Positions 20,624 through 32,668 of a stretch of DNA of 64,000 nt are shown here, in pieces (positions within the stretch are counted from its first letter, which is position 1; each line of letters begins with the position of its first letter). Location: NCBI GenBank assembly GCA_019693395.1, contig JAAMXP010001750.1:27629-91628 (forward strand), written 5' to 3'. Under the pieces are notes generated by a model. The model had not been told where the DNA came from. It made no database searches and saw nothing but the letters and a program-made list of their open reading frames with translations. The DNA is from Ettlia oleoabundans (lineage: Eukaryota > Chlorophyta > Chlorophyceae > Chlamydomonadales). The position numbers and the translations under genes are program-made.

Positions 20624-23600
20624 TCAAGCACACTGCCACAATTTCGCCGTGTTGGCCACAGGCACAGCACGCACCAGCATCAACACACTGTCTACGGCAA
20701 ACAGAGCGTCTACGTGTGCAGCCACAGGAGCAGGGCGGCTGGTGGAGGGATTCGCAGATGCAGGCACAGCGCCAACAAGACACACCCACACCCAGCTAGC
20801 TAACTGGGCCAAGCATGGATTTGCTTTGAAGACAGCAGGCGGCAGAATGCATGGGCCCAGCTTCTCAGCACGAACCGGGCACACAAGGAGGCAGGCAGAT
20901 GGCTGGACTGGGCTGGCGGTTTGTGAAGGGCTCACCAGTGAGGAACTTGGTGTTGCACGGCTTTCCGTTCAGGTTTTGGATCACCACATCAGTAACGTGC
21001 ACGTCCATAAACTCCGCAAACGCATAGCCCTGCAGCAACAGCGGTGGATACCTAATAAGCAGTGTTGACGGCTGACGCGTTTTATTCAAGATGCACATTT
21101 GTGCCGGCCAACAACTGGTAATGCATAGATGGTCGGATGCAATGCCAACTTGTTGACCTGTGGCTCACGCCCTTCCACATGCGGGCACCCACCTTACTGT
21201 TGCCAGTGCCCCTGTCCATGACAAGGTTGAATGCCTTGAGCTGGCCAAAGGGGAGCAGCATCTCCTTGACCTGAAGCAGCAAGGTGGTGATGGGTGGTGG
21301 TGGAGGGGGACTAAATTGAGGGCCCGTGCACATAGTTGCACAGAAAGCACTGCAAAGTACAGCCTGGAGCCGCCGGTATGCGGTCACGATGCATAGCACA
21401 ACCCAAATTAGCACCCCGGCAGCAGCCTCTAATTCTCCAAGCCATGACCACGGCCAGGCCAAGCACCACCACGGCACTCAGCTGCAGATATCGACAGGGG
21501 CAATTCAACCACCAGTGGCAAACCCACCTGCTCCTCAGACCAGTCGCAGGGCAGGCCGCCGATGAAGAGCTTGTGGGGCGAATCCTGCACCACTGTCTTC
21601 ACAACTTCCAGCCCACCCAGCTGCACAAGCACTAGACATGTGGAGCGGCATACTCAGGGAAGGACGATGGCAAGCGAGGGAACGGCCAGGGGAGCGTGAC
21701 TAAGGCAGCAGGAATGAGGGCAGACGCCGGCAGGGTGGCCAGCTGGCTGCGAGGCATTAACAGCAGGCAGAACAGTTGGAGCTTGGCCATTGTTTAGTAG
21801 TGTTTACCAAAGTGCCTTGCAGTACCTATCCAGGACACTACACATGCTGCACCACCCACAATATACCTTTGGGACTCAGACTGTTGCATCCCAACTTCCA
21901 AATCACATCTATCGTCTCTTTTGCATGCGGCAGGCCACCAGGAACACCCGAACCATACTGCCATTGCCCCAACAAAAGCGCACCTGCATGGCTGGGTTTG
22001 GGTCGGTGGGGCCCAGCATGAGCGCCAGAGTGATGTCGTAGTTGTTGGGCCGTCGGATCTGCACGGAGGACGACACGGGGTGGAATGGCATGGGCAGAGC
22101 ACAGGCAGCCGGCACAGGGTGAGCAGGAACCAGTTGCACCAGGCAACTCTGGCAGATGGGTAGTCTTGATCATTGGCACCCAGAGTGTGCCGCCTAGAGT
22201 GGCACAAATTTTCCAAAGCAAGCAAGAGGGAGGCTAGGACACCAACAGGCCAGCGTCCAATCACAAGCTCAAACAATAAAGCATAAGCCACACCCTTGCA
22301 GCATATTGCAGTTGCTGGCCAGCACAAGCAGCTTGCCAATGCAGAGCCTTGTGGTCCCCCCTCAGCCCCTATAGCTACCTTGAGGTAGGCATCCCGGAAC
22401 TTGACGCCATCCAGTGCCATTGCGTTTGATGCCTCCTCTACGCTCCTGAACTCCACAAAGGCGTAGCCCTTGTCCTGCACCTGATGCGCGCCGTTGAACA
22501 ACAGGTCGCCGTTGCCCTGCAGCGTGCACATGCACATGGATGAAGGGCGGGGGGGCGCGGGGCCGGGGGGGCCCGCGGGGGCGGCGGGCATAACAAGCGA
22601 GAGCGGGCCATGACCTGCCTCTTACTCCAGATGTTTGGAAGCCGTGCTGTAGCCTGCACTGTCAGGCTGGCAACACTACACACCCGCAGAGGCAAGCTCG
22701 CTCTCAATGCCTGCCAAATGTCAGATCGACGACTGTCGCCAGGCCAGGTCATACCATCACACTCCACGACAACCGCTTACCATCCCCAGTGTCCTCCCCC
22801 CCCCCCCCCTCTCAACACCACCACCACCAGTACCACCAATTCCCACCCACCAACCTGGTAGAGCTTGCACGAGGTGATGGGGAAGCCTGGCGCTGCGGTG
22901 CCCCCAGTCTGCACCATGAGCTCGTTGATGGCCTGCCGCAGCTCCGCCTCAGTCACACTGCCGGGCAGGTTGCCCACGCTGCAGAAAACATGCGAAGCGA
23001 AAGTCAATTAGGACACAGGGAGGATAGGAGATGAGTGTAGGGCCGGGTGAGGCAGCAGGTCGGTGCAGCCCTTGTTGTTAAGGTGAAGTTTTGGTGGGGT
23101 TGAGGCCTAGAGCGGCGCTTGGCATGAATACCCAGCTCGATTGCGAATCGGCTTCGATGCGCAAGCATGCCAGTGAAGGTGCATATGACCTTGCATGGTG
23201 CTACCTGCAGCCTGGCAGCCAACAACTTACACGCAGCATGCCAGCCCACCAGGCACCGGAGGGAAGGGGGCACTTACTAGACACGCTTGGCGGGTCTCGC
23301 GGCATCTGGGTTGAAGAGCTGGTAACGAGCCTGCAGCTGTGCTGCCCAATTGCGATAGTGTGCAAGCGTGCCTGCAAGCAGAGTGATGCGTGGAGGAAGC
23401 AGCAGGAGGCAATGGAGGTGAGTAAAGGAACGACAGCGGGATGACAGCGCCATTGGGTAATGGTGCAGCAGTTTACAAAAAATGCTGCTTTTGGCTTATT
23501 GTTCCGCGCACCGTTGACCAAGCTGAACGCCCAACAGCACAGGCAGGCACATCCAGGCTCTACATGCCAATTCACTGGGCAACCGACAGCAAAGTGCAGG

Positions 23601-23904
23601 CACAGTTGGCAAAAGATGGCCTGGGCAGCCCTCGGCAGCCCACGTGAGACCCAGCATACCCTGCAGCCGCTGTATCTCGCGCGCCTGGGCCTCTAGCTGA
23701 TCCCTCAGTCCCTTCTTCTCCATGTCTGCAGAAAATCCAGGGCAAGCGCAGCTGCGGCTGTCAGAGGGGTGGTGCAATAACCGGCGGCAGCTGCTCGCTC
23801 ACTTAAGCCCCTGGCCTACCTGACACGGCGTCCGTGGCCAGTAGCGGGAGGCCGTGTCCGTCGCCATAGGGCCCGTTTGGCAGCCCGATAGGGAGCATCG
23901 CCAT
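20624..23904 (-). CDS. U2AF65-like protein with two RRMs only
   Basis: Minus-strand exons 23820-23904, 23660-23725, 23278-23371, 22855-22978, 22379-22516, 21984-22058, 21528-21620, 21193-21270, 20936-21029 and 20624-20691 total 305 codons (304 aa). Residues about 29-70 form a coiled-coil-like stretch (EKKGLRDQLEAQAREIQRLQ). RRM1 (about 82-172) has the RVYVGNLP and GYAFVEFRSVEEASNAMALDG signatures, followed by IRRPNNYD and LGPTDPNP. RRM2 (about 212-290) has HKLFIGGLP and KGYAFAEF. These are diagnostic of the large U2AF subunit, which binds the polypyrimidine tract at 3' splice sites. The usual N-terminal RS/U2AF35-binding region and the C-terminal UHM are absent. The last exon is the least certain join. 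It looks like a divergent paralogue rather than the canonical subunit. Confidence 0.82.
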
Positions 23905-25366
23905 GTTCCTGACAGCCCTGGCAAACCGGGGCAGGAGGACAGCCGGGGGTGCAAACGTGCTAGGAGGCGACCACCTGATTCACGCAAGCATGCGTGGGCT
24001 ATTTACAAGAGCCGTGCGGCAGTCGGGGGTTGGGAGCGCTTGAGTGTGCCTAGGGAGCCAAACTCGCTCCGCGGGCCGCGAGGAGGGATGGTAAACTCAG
24101 GGGCCGTGCCAAGGGATGCACTCCCTATGCCAGACCCCGCCGGCGAGAGCAGCTTCGACTCGGCCTCTTGCTGTCTTCTGCCCGGGTGGGTTGGAGGGAG
24201 CAGGCCGCTTGCCGCGGGCAACGACTGGAGGATATGCACAGAGCGCCGGACGGGAGGAGGAAAAGGTCATACAGCAGACAAGGAGCGCTCAACTTTCTTC
24301 ACGAGGCAGAGGCTGTTTTTCCCGGCGACTGGTTTGTCTTGCTCACTGGCGTTCGCAGCGGAGCACTGACAGCTTGTACACTGTCCAAACCCCCTTATAA
24401 GACGATGATCATTGGGCTTGGGAACACTCCACCTGACCAGAGCCGGCTGGTGGAACAGTTGCCCCAGGGGGCACAAGGAGCCGCCCTGCGTCCAGCTTCA
24501 GACACGATACCTAGACCACGGGTAGGCGTTTCCCAAATATACAGCGCACGCTGATATGCTGATAGGAAGGGCAGCGCTGCCCTTGTCAGCGCCGCCGCCG
24601 GTGCCGCGACAGCCACTTGACTTTTCCAATCGCCTTGCTTTTGCCACAGTGCATGCTCACTCTGCCCACGTCGGTTCGACAAATCCTGTCAAAGCCACGG
24701 CATCCTGCAGTTCCGCCACAGGTGCCGCCGTGTTGCACCAACATCGTGTCCAGCCCTCCGCTGCTGCGTGACCCAGCGGTTCTGTGTCACCCCTGGTGCC
24801 ATGCGGGACGCAATTGGTTGTGGATGGCCAACCACACGCCCAAAATTGCCTGTTAGGAAGTGCAGTGGTGGCAGACTTTTTCCCTGCTATTATCCATCTT
24901 GCTGCTTGCTGGACAGGGCTTGGCGAAAAGTGGAGGAAAGGGCCCGTCTTAACTTGCAGCAGAAGCCATGGGAAAAAATGGATGCAAGCCAACGCTGCTG
25001 AAATGCAGAGCGTCTGGACAGCGGCTGTCGCAAGCACAGTCCTTGCTGGATGGATGCATTGGAATCTGCTGAAGTTGGCAAGCAACTGAGGTGGCAGCGT
25101 GGCGCGTGGCCGCTGACATGCACAAACACAGCTGTGTGGTCACCAACTACCCAGCTGTTGCATTGGCTGGAGGTGGTGTGCACCGGCATCAAGGCTTGCT
25201 GAGGGTTACTCGGGGTTGCAAGCCGTACACCTCATCACGTACAATCAAGCAGCTGCGCACTTGCATTCCTCAAGCAGCGCACACTGGCCCAGGAGCCAGC
25301 AAACGTAAAGTATGTACCCCACAAACAATACCAGCAGCTGCCCTTGTCAAGCAGGCGCGCTGTGGT
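23905..25366. other. Intergenic, 1.5 kb
   Basis: This is the promoter side of the U2AF-like gene and the 3' side of the transporter gene. Open frames are short and unrelated to known families. A 5' non-coding exon for the U2AF-like gene cannot be excluded. Confidence 0.45.
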
Positions 25367-28300
25367 TCAAGCGGAAGCCGGCCCACTCGCCTCGTCATCT
25401 GACCCGTGCTGTTTGTGCTGCTGCCTGCCATCCCACAGTAAACCGCCGCCTCCGCCCCCATTGCTGCTGCGGCTGATGCCACTGCTACCCTCGCCACTGA
25501 ATAGCTGCTGCACCTGTTCGAGAGTGAGGCCATTTGTTTCTGGCAGGAAAGCATAGGTCCACATGAACCCACAGCAGGCAATGCCGGCATAGAGGTAGAA
25601 AGCGCCGGAGCCGCCTAGCAGCCGCGTGAGAGTGAGGAATGTTTGGGCCACCGCCGCGTTGCTGATCCAGTTGGCAGTGGCAGCCATGCCTGCAAAGACA
25701 CGCAAACAATCAACTAATTTGGCGCTCATGCTGTTTTGTGCGGGTGCGTGATGGTTCGCGCATATGGCTGTTTACACAGCCATTCGTACAACATCAGCCG
25801 CAGCAGCAACTTGCACCATACACCATGCAAACGTACCCCAGCAGCATCGCACTGGCACACAGCCCCCGCACCTGTGGCTACGCCCCTGACCCCCAACGGG
25901 TAGATTTCGGAGTTAACCGCCCAGGGCACGGGTCCCAGCCCAGGCGAGAACGCTGCTAGGTAGGCGATGAGGCAGGCGAGGATGAGGGGGGTGTAACGGC
26001 TGGGGCAGCCGTGGAGGAAGAGCTGGTGGGGAGGGGAGCAGCTGCCCGACTCAGACGCCTGCTCAGGCTGCTGCTCGGGTGTCGGTGGAGTTGGCAGTGG
26101 CGGTGGGGGGGATATCAGCGAGAGGCAAAGCCCCGGAGCCATGAGACCGCCGGCAGCGCCATCAACAGCATCGCCGCCGCAAAAACCGCAGCCGTGGCGC
26201 AGGCAGGCGGTGCAGTCTGGCACCAGCGCGGGGCAGGTGCTGGTGCTGCCGCCGCTTCCTGTACTGCCACTGTCAAGCAGTACCTGTGGGGAGTGCCGCT
26301 CTGCTGCCAGGAAGGCAGAGCCCAGCATTGCCAGCGCCACCACCACTGCTGCTATGCTGGTCAGCAGCAGGCGGCGCCGGCCGTATCGGTCAATGCAGCG
26401 CATGCCCACTACTGTGCCTAGCGCGTTGGTGGCAGCAGGCACCATGGCAAGCAGCAGGGCTGCCTGGTTGGACAAGCCTGCCAGCTGCAGTATCGTGGGC
26501 GTGTAGTACCTTCACCAAATGATATGGGGGTGGAGGGCATCTTCGGGAGCTTCAGCAAAGACACCAGATCAACAGGCAGGCAGGCAGGCAGCCGGCCCAT
26601 CCTGTCCTGCCCTCCCTGCCCAGCACTGTCCAGGTGCGCCCAATTCCCACCCCTTATCGCCATTCCATCTCCCTCCTCCCACGTCCCTTTCTAGCATCCC
26701 ATCACTCACATGACAGTATTGATGCCGGCCACCTGCTGGAGCACCTGCAGGCCAACCCCCACATGCAGTTGGCGAAGCACAAGGCGTGAAAGCAGCATAC
26801 GCCAAGGCATGCCGCTGCCGCTGCCGCTGAAGGAAGGAATGTGCTGGGCCGCTGCTGTTGCCACTGTGGTGCCAGCTGCATCACCGCCACTGCCACTGTC
26901 GTTGTCAATTGTAATGCTGGCAGTTGGCATAGCAGGACGAGTTGGCACCAAGCTGGCGTACCCCAGCTTCTGCGCAGCATGGTGTGCTGCCTGCATGCGT
27001 CCCTTGCTGGCCAGCCAGCGTGGGCTCTCCGGCAGCATTGCCAGGCCGACCAGCTGAAGCAGCGAGGGAAGCGCCGCCACACCCAACATCCACCGCCAGG
27101 TACCCGGCACAAAACTGAACAGGTAGTCTGCAGGCATGGGGTGAGGCAAAAGTACAGGAGCAAGGAACAGGTGCGATTTTGCAAGAAACATGCACCAGTG
27201 CTGTGCATCTGAGCTTTGACTAGGTAACAGAAACTAATCTGGACCAAAATCCCTCTCACCCTCTCCCACAACTTGCCTGCCATATAAGCAAGGAGTTGCC
27301 CCCCAGTGATGAGCAGCACGTTGAATGTGACCAGGCTGGCGCGCTGAGCAGGTGGTGCGCACTCCGCTATAAATATAGGCACCGCCACAGAGGCCAGCCC
27401 CACACCCAGGCCCACTAGCGCCCGCCCTGCAAATATGCATGCATGATGACATGCTTGCAAAGAGGCATTGCTGATGGGCCTGTGCCAGTGACACTGTGCA
27501 CAAACTGAGTGCGGTGCCGGCACCATGAAATCAAAGCCCCCATTGTTTTCAGTGTTCAATTGCATTAGCGATGGGGAGCAAGCTGTGTTGCAAGCTGTCA
27601 ACTGGCCTAGCCAGTCACCACCCAGTACTCGTTGACAGTACAAAACTTGGTGCGATAGCACATTGAGCCCTGCTTGCCTGCCACGAGCCAATACTCATTG
27701 CTGGCTGCCGCCATACCCAGCGCTCCAGCTGTGAACAGCACATCAGCCAGCATCAGCGTGCTCTTGCGCCCCATACGGTCCGCCAGCCAGCCACCTATCA
27801 CCGAGCCAACACCGGCAGCCACAATGGCGGCTGACACAATGATCTGCACAACAGGGGCATGTCTTGTCCTCAACTAGGGCGTCTACCAGCGTACCGCCGG
27901 TATATGAAAGATACTGGGCGAGAACAACCGGCAGCCAATGGCATGTCAGCAATGAGGGGCACCACATACCAGCACACGTGGAGATCAAGCCGGTGGAAAG
28001 GCAGGTGCGCAGTTAGTCCAGGGCATGCATCTGAGAGATAACCGGCCAAGATTTCAAGGGAGCAGGCGTGGGCTCCCCACCTCTTGCCAGTTGGCCAGCA
28101 ACATAGGGTCTCCAGCATACTGCTGCAACAGGTCGTCGCGTATGTATGGCAGAGCGCCACTGATGACTCCAGTGTCAAAACCGAACAACAACCCGCCTAT
28201 GGAAACTACTAGAACGAATAGCTGCAAGTACGCGGCGGCAGCAGCGGGCCGGCTGGTGCCAGCCCTCTCGTCTTCCTGGGTGGGGAGGTTTGGCACCAGC

Positions 28301-28386
28301 GGGGCCAACTCCTCACCAGGGACTCCTGCCGCTGCTCTGGCCGCCGAATCAACAGACATCTCACTCAGTTGGACAGCCTGCCCCAT
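25367..28386 (-). CDS. INT-type myo-inositol/H+ symporter (MFS sugar-porter family)
   Basis: Minus-strand exons 28081-28386, 27678-27843, 27277-27426, 26710-27127, 25872-26509 and 25367-25689 give 667 codons (666 aa). Family marks in order are GGLLFGFDTGVISGAL in helix 1, GGWLADRMGRK in loop 2-3, PIFIAECAP, GTWRWMLGVAALP, LPESPRWL, a second basic loop CIDRYGRRR, and LPETNGLTLEQV after helix 12. A large insert between helices 9 and 10 holds a Cys-rich motif (CxxxxxxCxxCxxxxCxxC), as in plant INT2-4 transporters, whose loop resembles a PSI domain. It should import inositol or a polyol across the plasma membrane or tonoplast. The chosen ATG (28386) precedes MSVDS, and an upstream in-frame extension is possible. 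Introns 2 and 3 use GC donors. Intron 4 ends in an unusual AAG acceptor. Confidence 0.88.
27271..27276 (-). other. GC 5' splice site (GCAAGT), inositol transporter intron 3
   Basis: Cutting here gives AYMA-DYLFSFVPGTWRWM in phase 1, which matches sugar porters. No GT donor fits the frame. Confidence 0.75.
27672..27677 (-). other. GC 5' splice site (GCAAGC), inositol transporter intron 2
   Basis: Cutting here yields EYWLVAG-RALVGLGVG in phase 1, the conserved helix 3-4 region. The nearest GT breaks the frame. Confidence 0.75.
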
Positions 28387-28610
28387 ATGGAGAAGGTTCC
28401 AATCGGCCCCAATGGCTCGAAGCTGGAAATGAGTTTCATACTTGAATGCTGCTGCCGTGATTTGGGGCTTGCCCTCGCCTTTCAACCCTGAACCCCCCGG
28501 TACTAGAACAGGCAGCAGTACACTGCCCATCCCTGGAATCTGGGAGGGTGCTCCACGCTCATTGTTCGGCAAGCTGCGTGTATCTGTGGTTTAGGAGAAG
28601 GAGGGCCCTG
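28387..28610. promoter_or_regulatory. Shared upstream region of a head-to-head pair
   Basis: About 224 bp lies between the transporter ATG and the DUF2358 gene ATG. The transporter frame stays open through most of it, so its real start may be further upstream. Confidence 0.5.
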
Positions 28611-30040
28611 ATGCCCCTACAAGCTCTTGCTGCCGCCGCATCGGCGTTGCACCAGTCTTCAACCCCTGCAGCCCAACAGCCGCGCGTGCCGCCCTGCGCC
28701 TCGCAGCAGCTTCCGCGACCCAAGGCTAGCAGCACCCCACGCAGCAGACTGGTGACCCCAGCGGCACCACGGCAGTTGCCCGCCACTGGTGCAGCCCCCA
28801 CGCTCCTGTGCCCTGCACTAGTGCTGGAGCGTGGCTATGCCACGGCACCCCTGAGCAAGGACAAGCTGTCCAAGCAGCAACAGGAATACATCTGCAACAT
28901 GGGTGCGGCACTGCGGGCCCTGCAGCAGGTGCGCGGCACGGTTGGCATGCCAGTTGACAGGCGGCGCACACCTGCCAGCAAACCCCTTATCCCACCAAGA
29001 TGTTACTGTTGGAAACTCAACACCTAATAGCGCAGCACCCACGTCCCCACTGTGCCCCCTACCCACCCGCCCGTACCGTGCACCCCTGCAGGACCTGCCA
29101 GCGGTACTGGAGCGGCAGCCCAACCTGGAGGTGTTTTGCGAAGGAGTGCTGTTTGAGGACCGCTTGTCCCCACGGTTAGGCCTGCCCTCTTCCAGCTGCA
29201 GCGGCAAGGAGGCCTACTCGCGCCTTATGTGGTCGCTTCGTTTTCATCGCGGCCTGTTTTTTTGCAAATCACGGGTGAGACAGGAGGAGGGGCCAATGAC
29301 CCCTGGGACAGACTGGGCTTTTCGCAGGGTCTTCCAAAGCAATCACAAACCCTGGCACGCAAGCCAACTGGCTGTTCCATATTTTGGCAGCAACAAACGG
29401 CAGATGCCTGCTGCGAATGATGTCTGTGGTGTGACTCCTGGGCTGGCAGCATTCAACTTGGTACTGAGCGAGCCTTCTATCTTTCTGCAGGTCGAGTTGC
29501 TGCGTATGTGGGAGCGGCAGCCAGGCGTGGTGTGCGTGCGGTGGTCTGCTCGAGCATCACCTAGGCTGCTGGACGGGCTGGTGGCCACAGGATCCGCAAC
29601 GCTCAGCCTGGATGGCGTGTCGGGTGCGTGCTGCCGCTGTACACGAATTCTGTCCAGGCCATTCAGTGGCTCAGTGGCTTCATGTCTTGCGGATGCTGGC
29701 AATGAAAGCAAGCGTGATTGGTATGGCATTACTGCTGTCACTCTGCCCCAGCACTGCTGCATTCCAGGGTGACACATGATTGATGAGCACACCATGTTTC
29801 AAAGTCAGCAACTCTGTGTAATGCTGCCCCTCATCTAACCGCTACACTCCCTTCCTCCCCCATTCTTACCCTGCCATGACCGCAGAGTTCCACTTCAACG
29901 ACAGTGGGCTCATCATGAAGCACAGCGTGGATTGCGTCAGCTACAGCGGGCCACACCTGCAGGTGCCCCTGCTGGCACGCTATGCGCGGCCGCAGGCGCT
30001 CATGCCCGGCCTGGCTGGCGGCTCATGGGATGAGTGCTGA
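28611..30040 (+). CDS. DUF2358 protein (NTF2/SnoaL-like), probably plastid-targeted
   Basis: Exons join(28611..28928, 29092..29274, 29491..29623, 29886..30040) give 263 codons (262 aa). Residues 1-80 are rich in Ala, Ser, Pro and Arg with few acids, as expected of an organelle transit peptide (MPLQALAAAASALHQSSTP). The rest follows the DUF2358 pattern known from plants and algae: a DLPAVLERQPNLEVF helix, VLFEDRLSPR, SRLMWSLRFHRGLFF, WERQPGVVCVRWS, then EFHFNDSGLIMKHSVD. The family has no defined biochemical activity. Plant members are mostly predicted to be in chloroplasts. The second exon reads through SPRLGLPSSSCSG without a break, a slightly longer loop than usual. Identity is well supported and function is unknown. 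Confidence 0.8.
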
Positions 30041-30732
30041 CCTAGCCTGCCAAGGGCATGGGCCAAGCGTAGGTGGGGATGCGATAAGCACCAATATACC
30101 TCACTGTCCGCCTATAATGTTGGACCCAGCTTGACCACAAGACTATGGTTGTATGCTGATCCAGCCTGCCCCTGCACGTCGCCCTCATGCCACTCCATCT
30201 TTGAAGGCGATGTGAATCAAACCTTACTGCTGTGAGCAATGCACGCAATTTTCCCAGCCGGACCCTTTATGCACGCTGTTTTGCCTGGCATCCTGTGTTT
30301 TTCTTTGGCTGCCTGAAGCGCCGCCCTGCCCCCCATTCTTTCCTGAACCCCTTCCCTCTGGGCCCCTTGGCAATGGCCAACAAAACTTGTGTCGACACGC
30401 CCCATTCATGCTGCTGTTTCATTCGTTTCGCTTCTCAAACCAACCCAGGTGGAAAGTACATCTTGTTGGCGAAATGTTACACTGATACTCCATGGCTGTC
30501 GAGGCCGGTGATGCCCCTTTTATAATAATTGATGATGTGCACGCAGCCCTGCCCTGTACCGTTTGATAGACGCATGTCAACCATTTGAACACGTGTTTTG
30601 CTCCAATCCATTGTTGCCGAGAGACTCGCCTGTGTAACACAGACTGGCAAGCGCCATTGTTGTGGGCTCTTGCTCAACTACCCGCCTCCTGGGCAGACTC
30701 GTACCTTGCGGTTACCAGACCAGCAAACCGTG
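30041..30732. other. Convergent intergenic region
   Basis: This is 3' UTR sequence of two converging genes. TTACA at 30477-30481 is a candidate minus-strand TGTAA signal for the C2-like gene. No coding sequence was recognised. Confidence 0.45.
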
Positions 30733-32668
30733 TCACTCTTCTCCCACCAGCGTTGAGCGCACGGTGGCCTGAAGCTCCGGCACCGGCGGGTCCTGCAGGC
30801 ATCACATGATCACGGGTAAAAAAGCCCAGGCCAGTCGCAAGCAGAGCCACATGAAGGACGGCAATACATTGAGCTCAGAGCGTGTGCATAAGGCAAGCAC
30901 GTGCCGGAAGTAGGACTCACATGCGGGGGTGGCTTGATGCGTGGGGAACCGGGGCGGCGAGGCGACTTGGGACTACGAGGGGAGCGCTCGTTCAGCAGCT
31001 TGGCCGCCTGCAGTGGGGAGGCAAGGGGGGGGGGGGGCATGGGCGGCAGCACAACATAATAAATTCACGGTGGCAAGACGATGCTGCGCACGCCAGCTGG
31101 TTGGCACAAACATGCTGCGTGAGATCACGCCCCTCTCACATGACTAGCCTACTCTCTCGCGTTCATGGCGCTTACATTGGTGGGCCCTGCCGCTGCCAGT
31201 TCTTGATCAATGAACTCCCGCCCTGTCGGGTCGCGCTGGCGTGCTGCATGCGGAAAAGGAGCGGTGTAGTACTGACACACATACAACTACCTGATCCGGC
31301 ATGCACCGCACGATGACCAGCAAGTTGGGCAGAGCATGTAAATGTGCATGCACAAGCTCATGCCCCCCCCGCCCCTTCTGCACTGAGCGTGTAGGGAAGA
31401 AACCTCCTTGCATACCCAGTGAGCGGGTGTGGAAGAAGCGCAGGTCCACGCTGAGGTCAGCCAGGTGTGTGCCAGCTGGAGTGACTATGGGGATGCGCAC
31501 GTGGCGCTGCTGCTGCACTTCCTCTAAATGTGCAAGGCTCATGCTGCAACAGCGTGTGGGCAGTGTATGCATACATGTGGGTGTGTGGGGCGGGGCATGT
31601 CACCAGAGGAAAGCAGAGAGATTGCGAGCGCGCAGCAGAGGCGGCGTGCTCGGTGCTGTGGCTCGATTGAGCAGCAACTGGAAGCAAACACAGAGGCACA
31701 CTAAGGCCATACCAAGGAAGCACCAACACGTAGCAAATCTTCCATCATACCCAAGTGTTTCCTAGCAACAGGGGCATGCCCCAGGCAGAGCATTGCCACC
31801 ATTGCGAATGCAAGCATTCCTGTAAGTTGAGGCAGGCTGGATCTATGCGACCTCACCTTCCACTGCCAATGAAGTCATCATCCCCCTCCACGCCCTCCTG
31901 GCCTTGCCCATCCGCCTCCTCCTGATCACTCCCTGTGACTGCGTACAGCGCTGCCCTCAGCTGCTTGGGGTGCTCGCTAGGCCCCACCTCAAAAGACAGC
32001 TCCTGATGGGAGGGACCGGCACAGAAACCGGCCAGGCAGCCAGACAGCCAATAACAATCCCAGGAATTCAGTCAGCCATGTATTGGGACAAAATGCAAAC
32101 AAACAGCCAGAGGCGACCGGTACAGGTCTGCGCTGGATGGGTTGGAAGCTAGGTGGAACCTGGCCCCCCCACTTCTCTTATATCTGCAGTTCACAAGCTG
32201 CCCCGCTCATTCATGACTCCCAACATGCAACAGTACGACTGCAAGGCAACGGGGACGGCACCAGCCTGGGGCCCACCATACCTCTTCCCAAATCGTGGGG
32301 TCGTCTGGCGCAGCACCGACGGGACGGGGCTCGGTTGCGAGGCGGCCATAGCCGGCCACCTCGCACACGCAGTACACCTGGCGGCCGTGCAGGCCCCCTT
32401 CTGTGGAGTTAGGCGTGGCCCGGAGGCCTGAGGTAGAGTGCACCTGCATCCGACGAGAGAACATGTGGCAGGCGGACGTTGAGTGGGCGGCAGTGAGGGG
32501 CGGGTGTGTAAAGCGTTGGGCACCCTACCGCAACCCTGAACCGATTGTCCAAGGCCACATGGTCAAGGTGCCAGTCTCCGAAACCGTGACGACCGCTTGA
32601 GGTGGAGCCCGACGCACTCCGAGACGAACCTTGACGGCAATCTTCCCTGCCTGGTTCATAGCAGCCAT
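30733..32668 (-). CDS. C2-domain-like protein with Ser/Pro/Arg tail
   Basis: Minus-strand exons 32282-32443, 31857-32002, 31416-31543, 31176-31243, 30921-31007 and 30733-30792 chain in phase to a TGA. The central part reads like the strands of a C2 sandwich: GRQVYCVCEVAGYGR, DDPTIWEEELSFEV, LRAALYAV, an acidic loop (GDDDFIGSG), and HVRIPIVTPAGTHLADLSVDLRFF. C2 domains bind membrane lipid, often with calcium, but the acidic calcium ligands are not clearly arranged here. A short helical segment (DPTGREFIDQELAAAGPTN) and a proline-directed phosphosite-like tail (ERSPRSPKSPRRPGSP) follow. The first exon is unresolved. MAAMNQAGKIAVKV at 32668 is attractive, but its frame does not join the next exon, while another frame (HVALDNRFR) does. 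The C2 call is moderate. Confidence 0.55.

Noticed and set aside
26571..26592. (CAGG)n repeat, considered as CRISPR or mobile-element trace
   Set aside because: It is a simple microsatellite within an intron, without spacers or terminal repeats.
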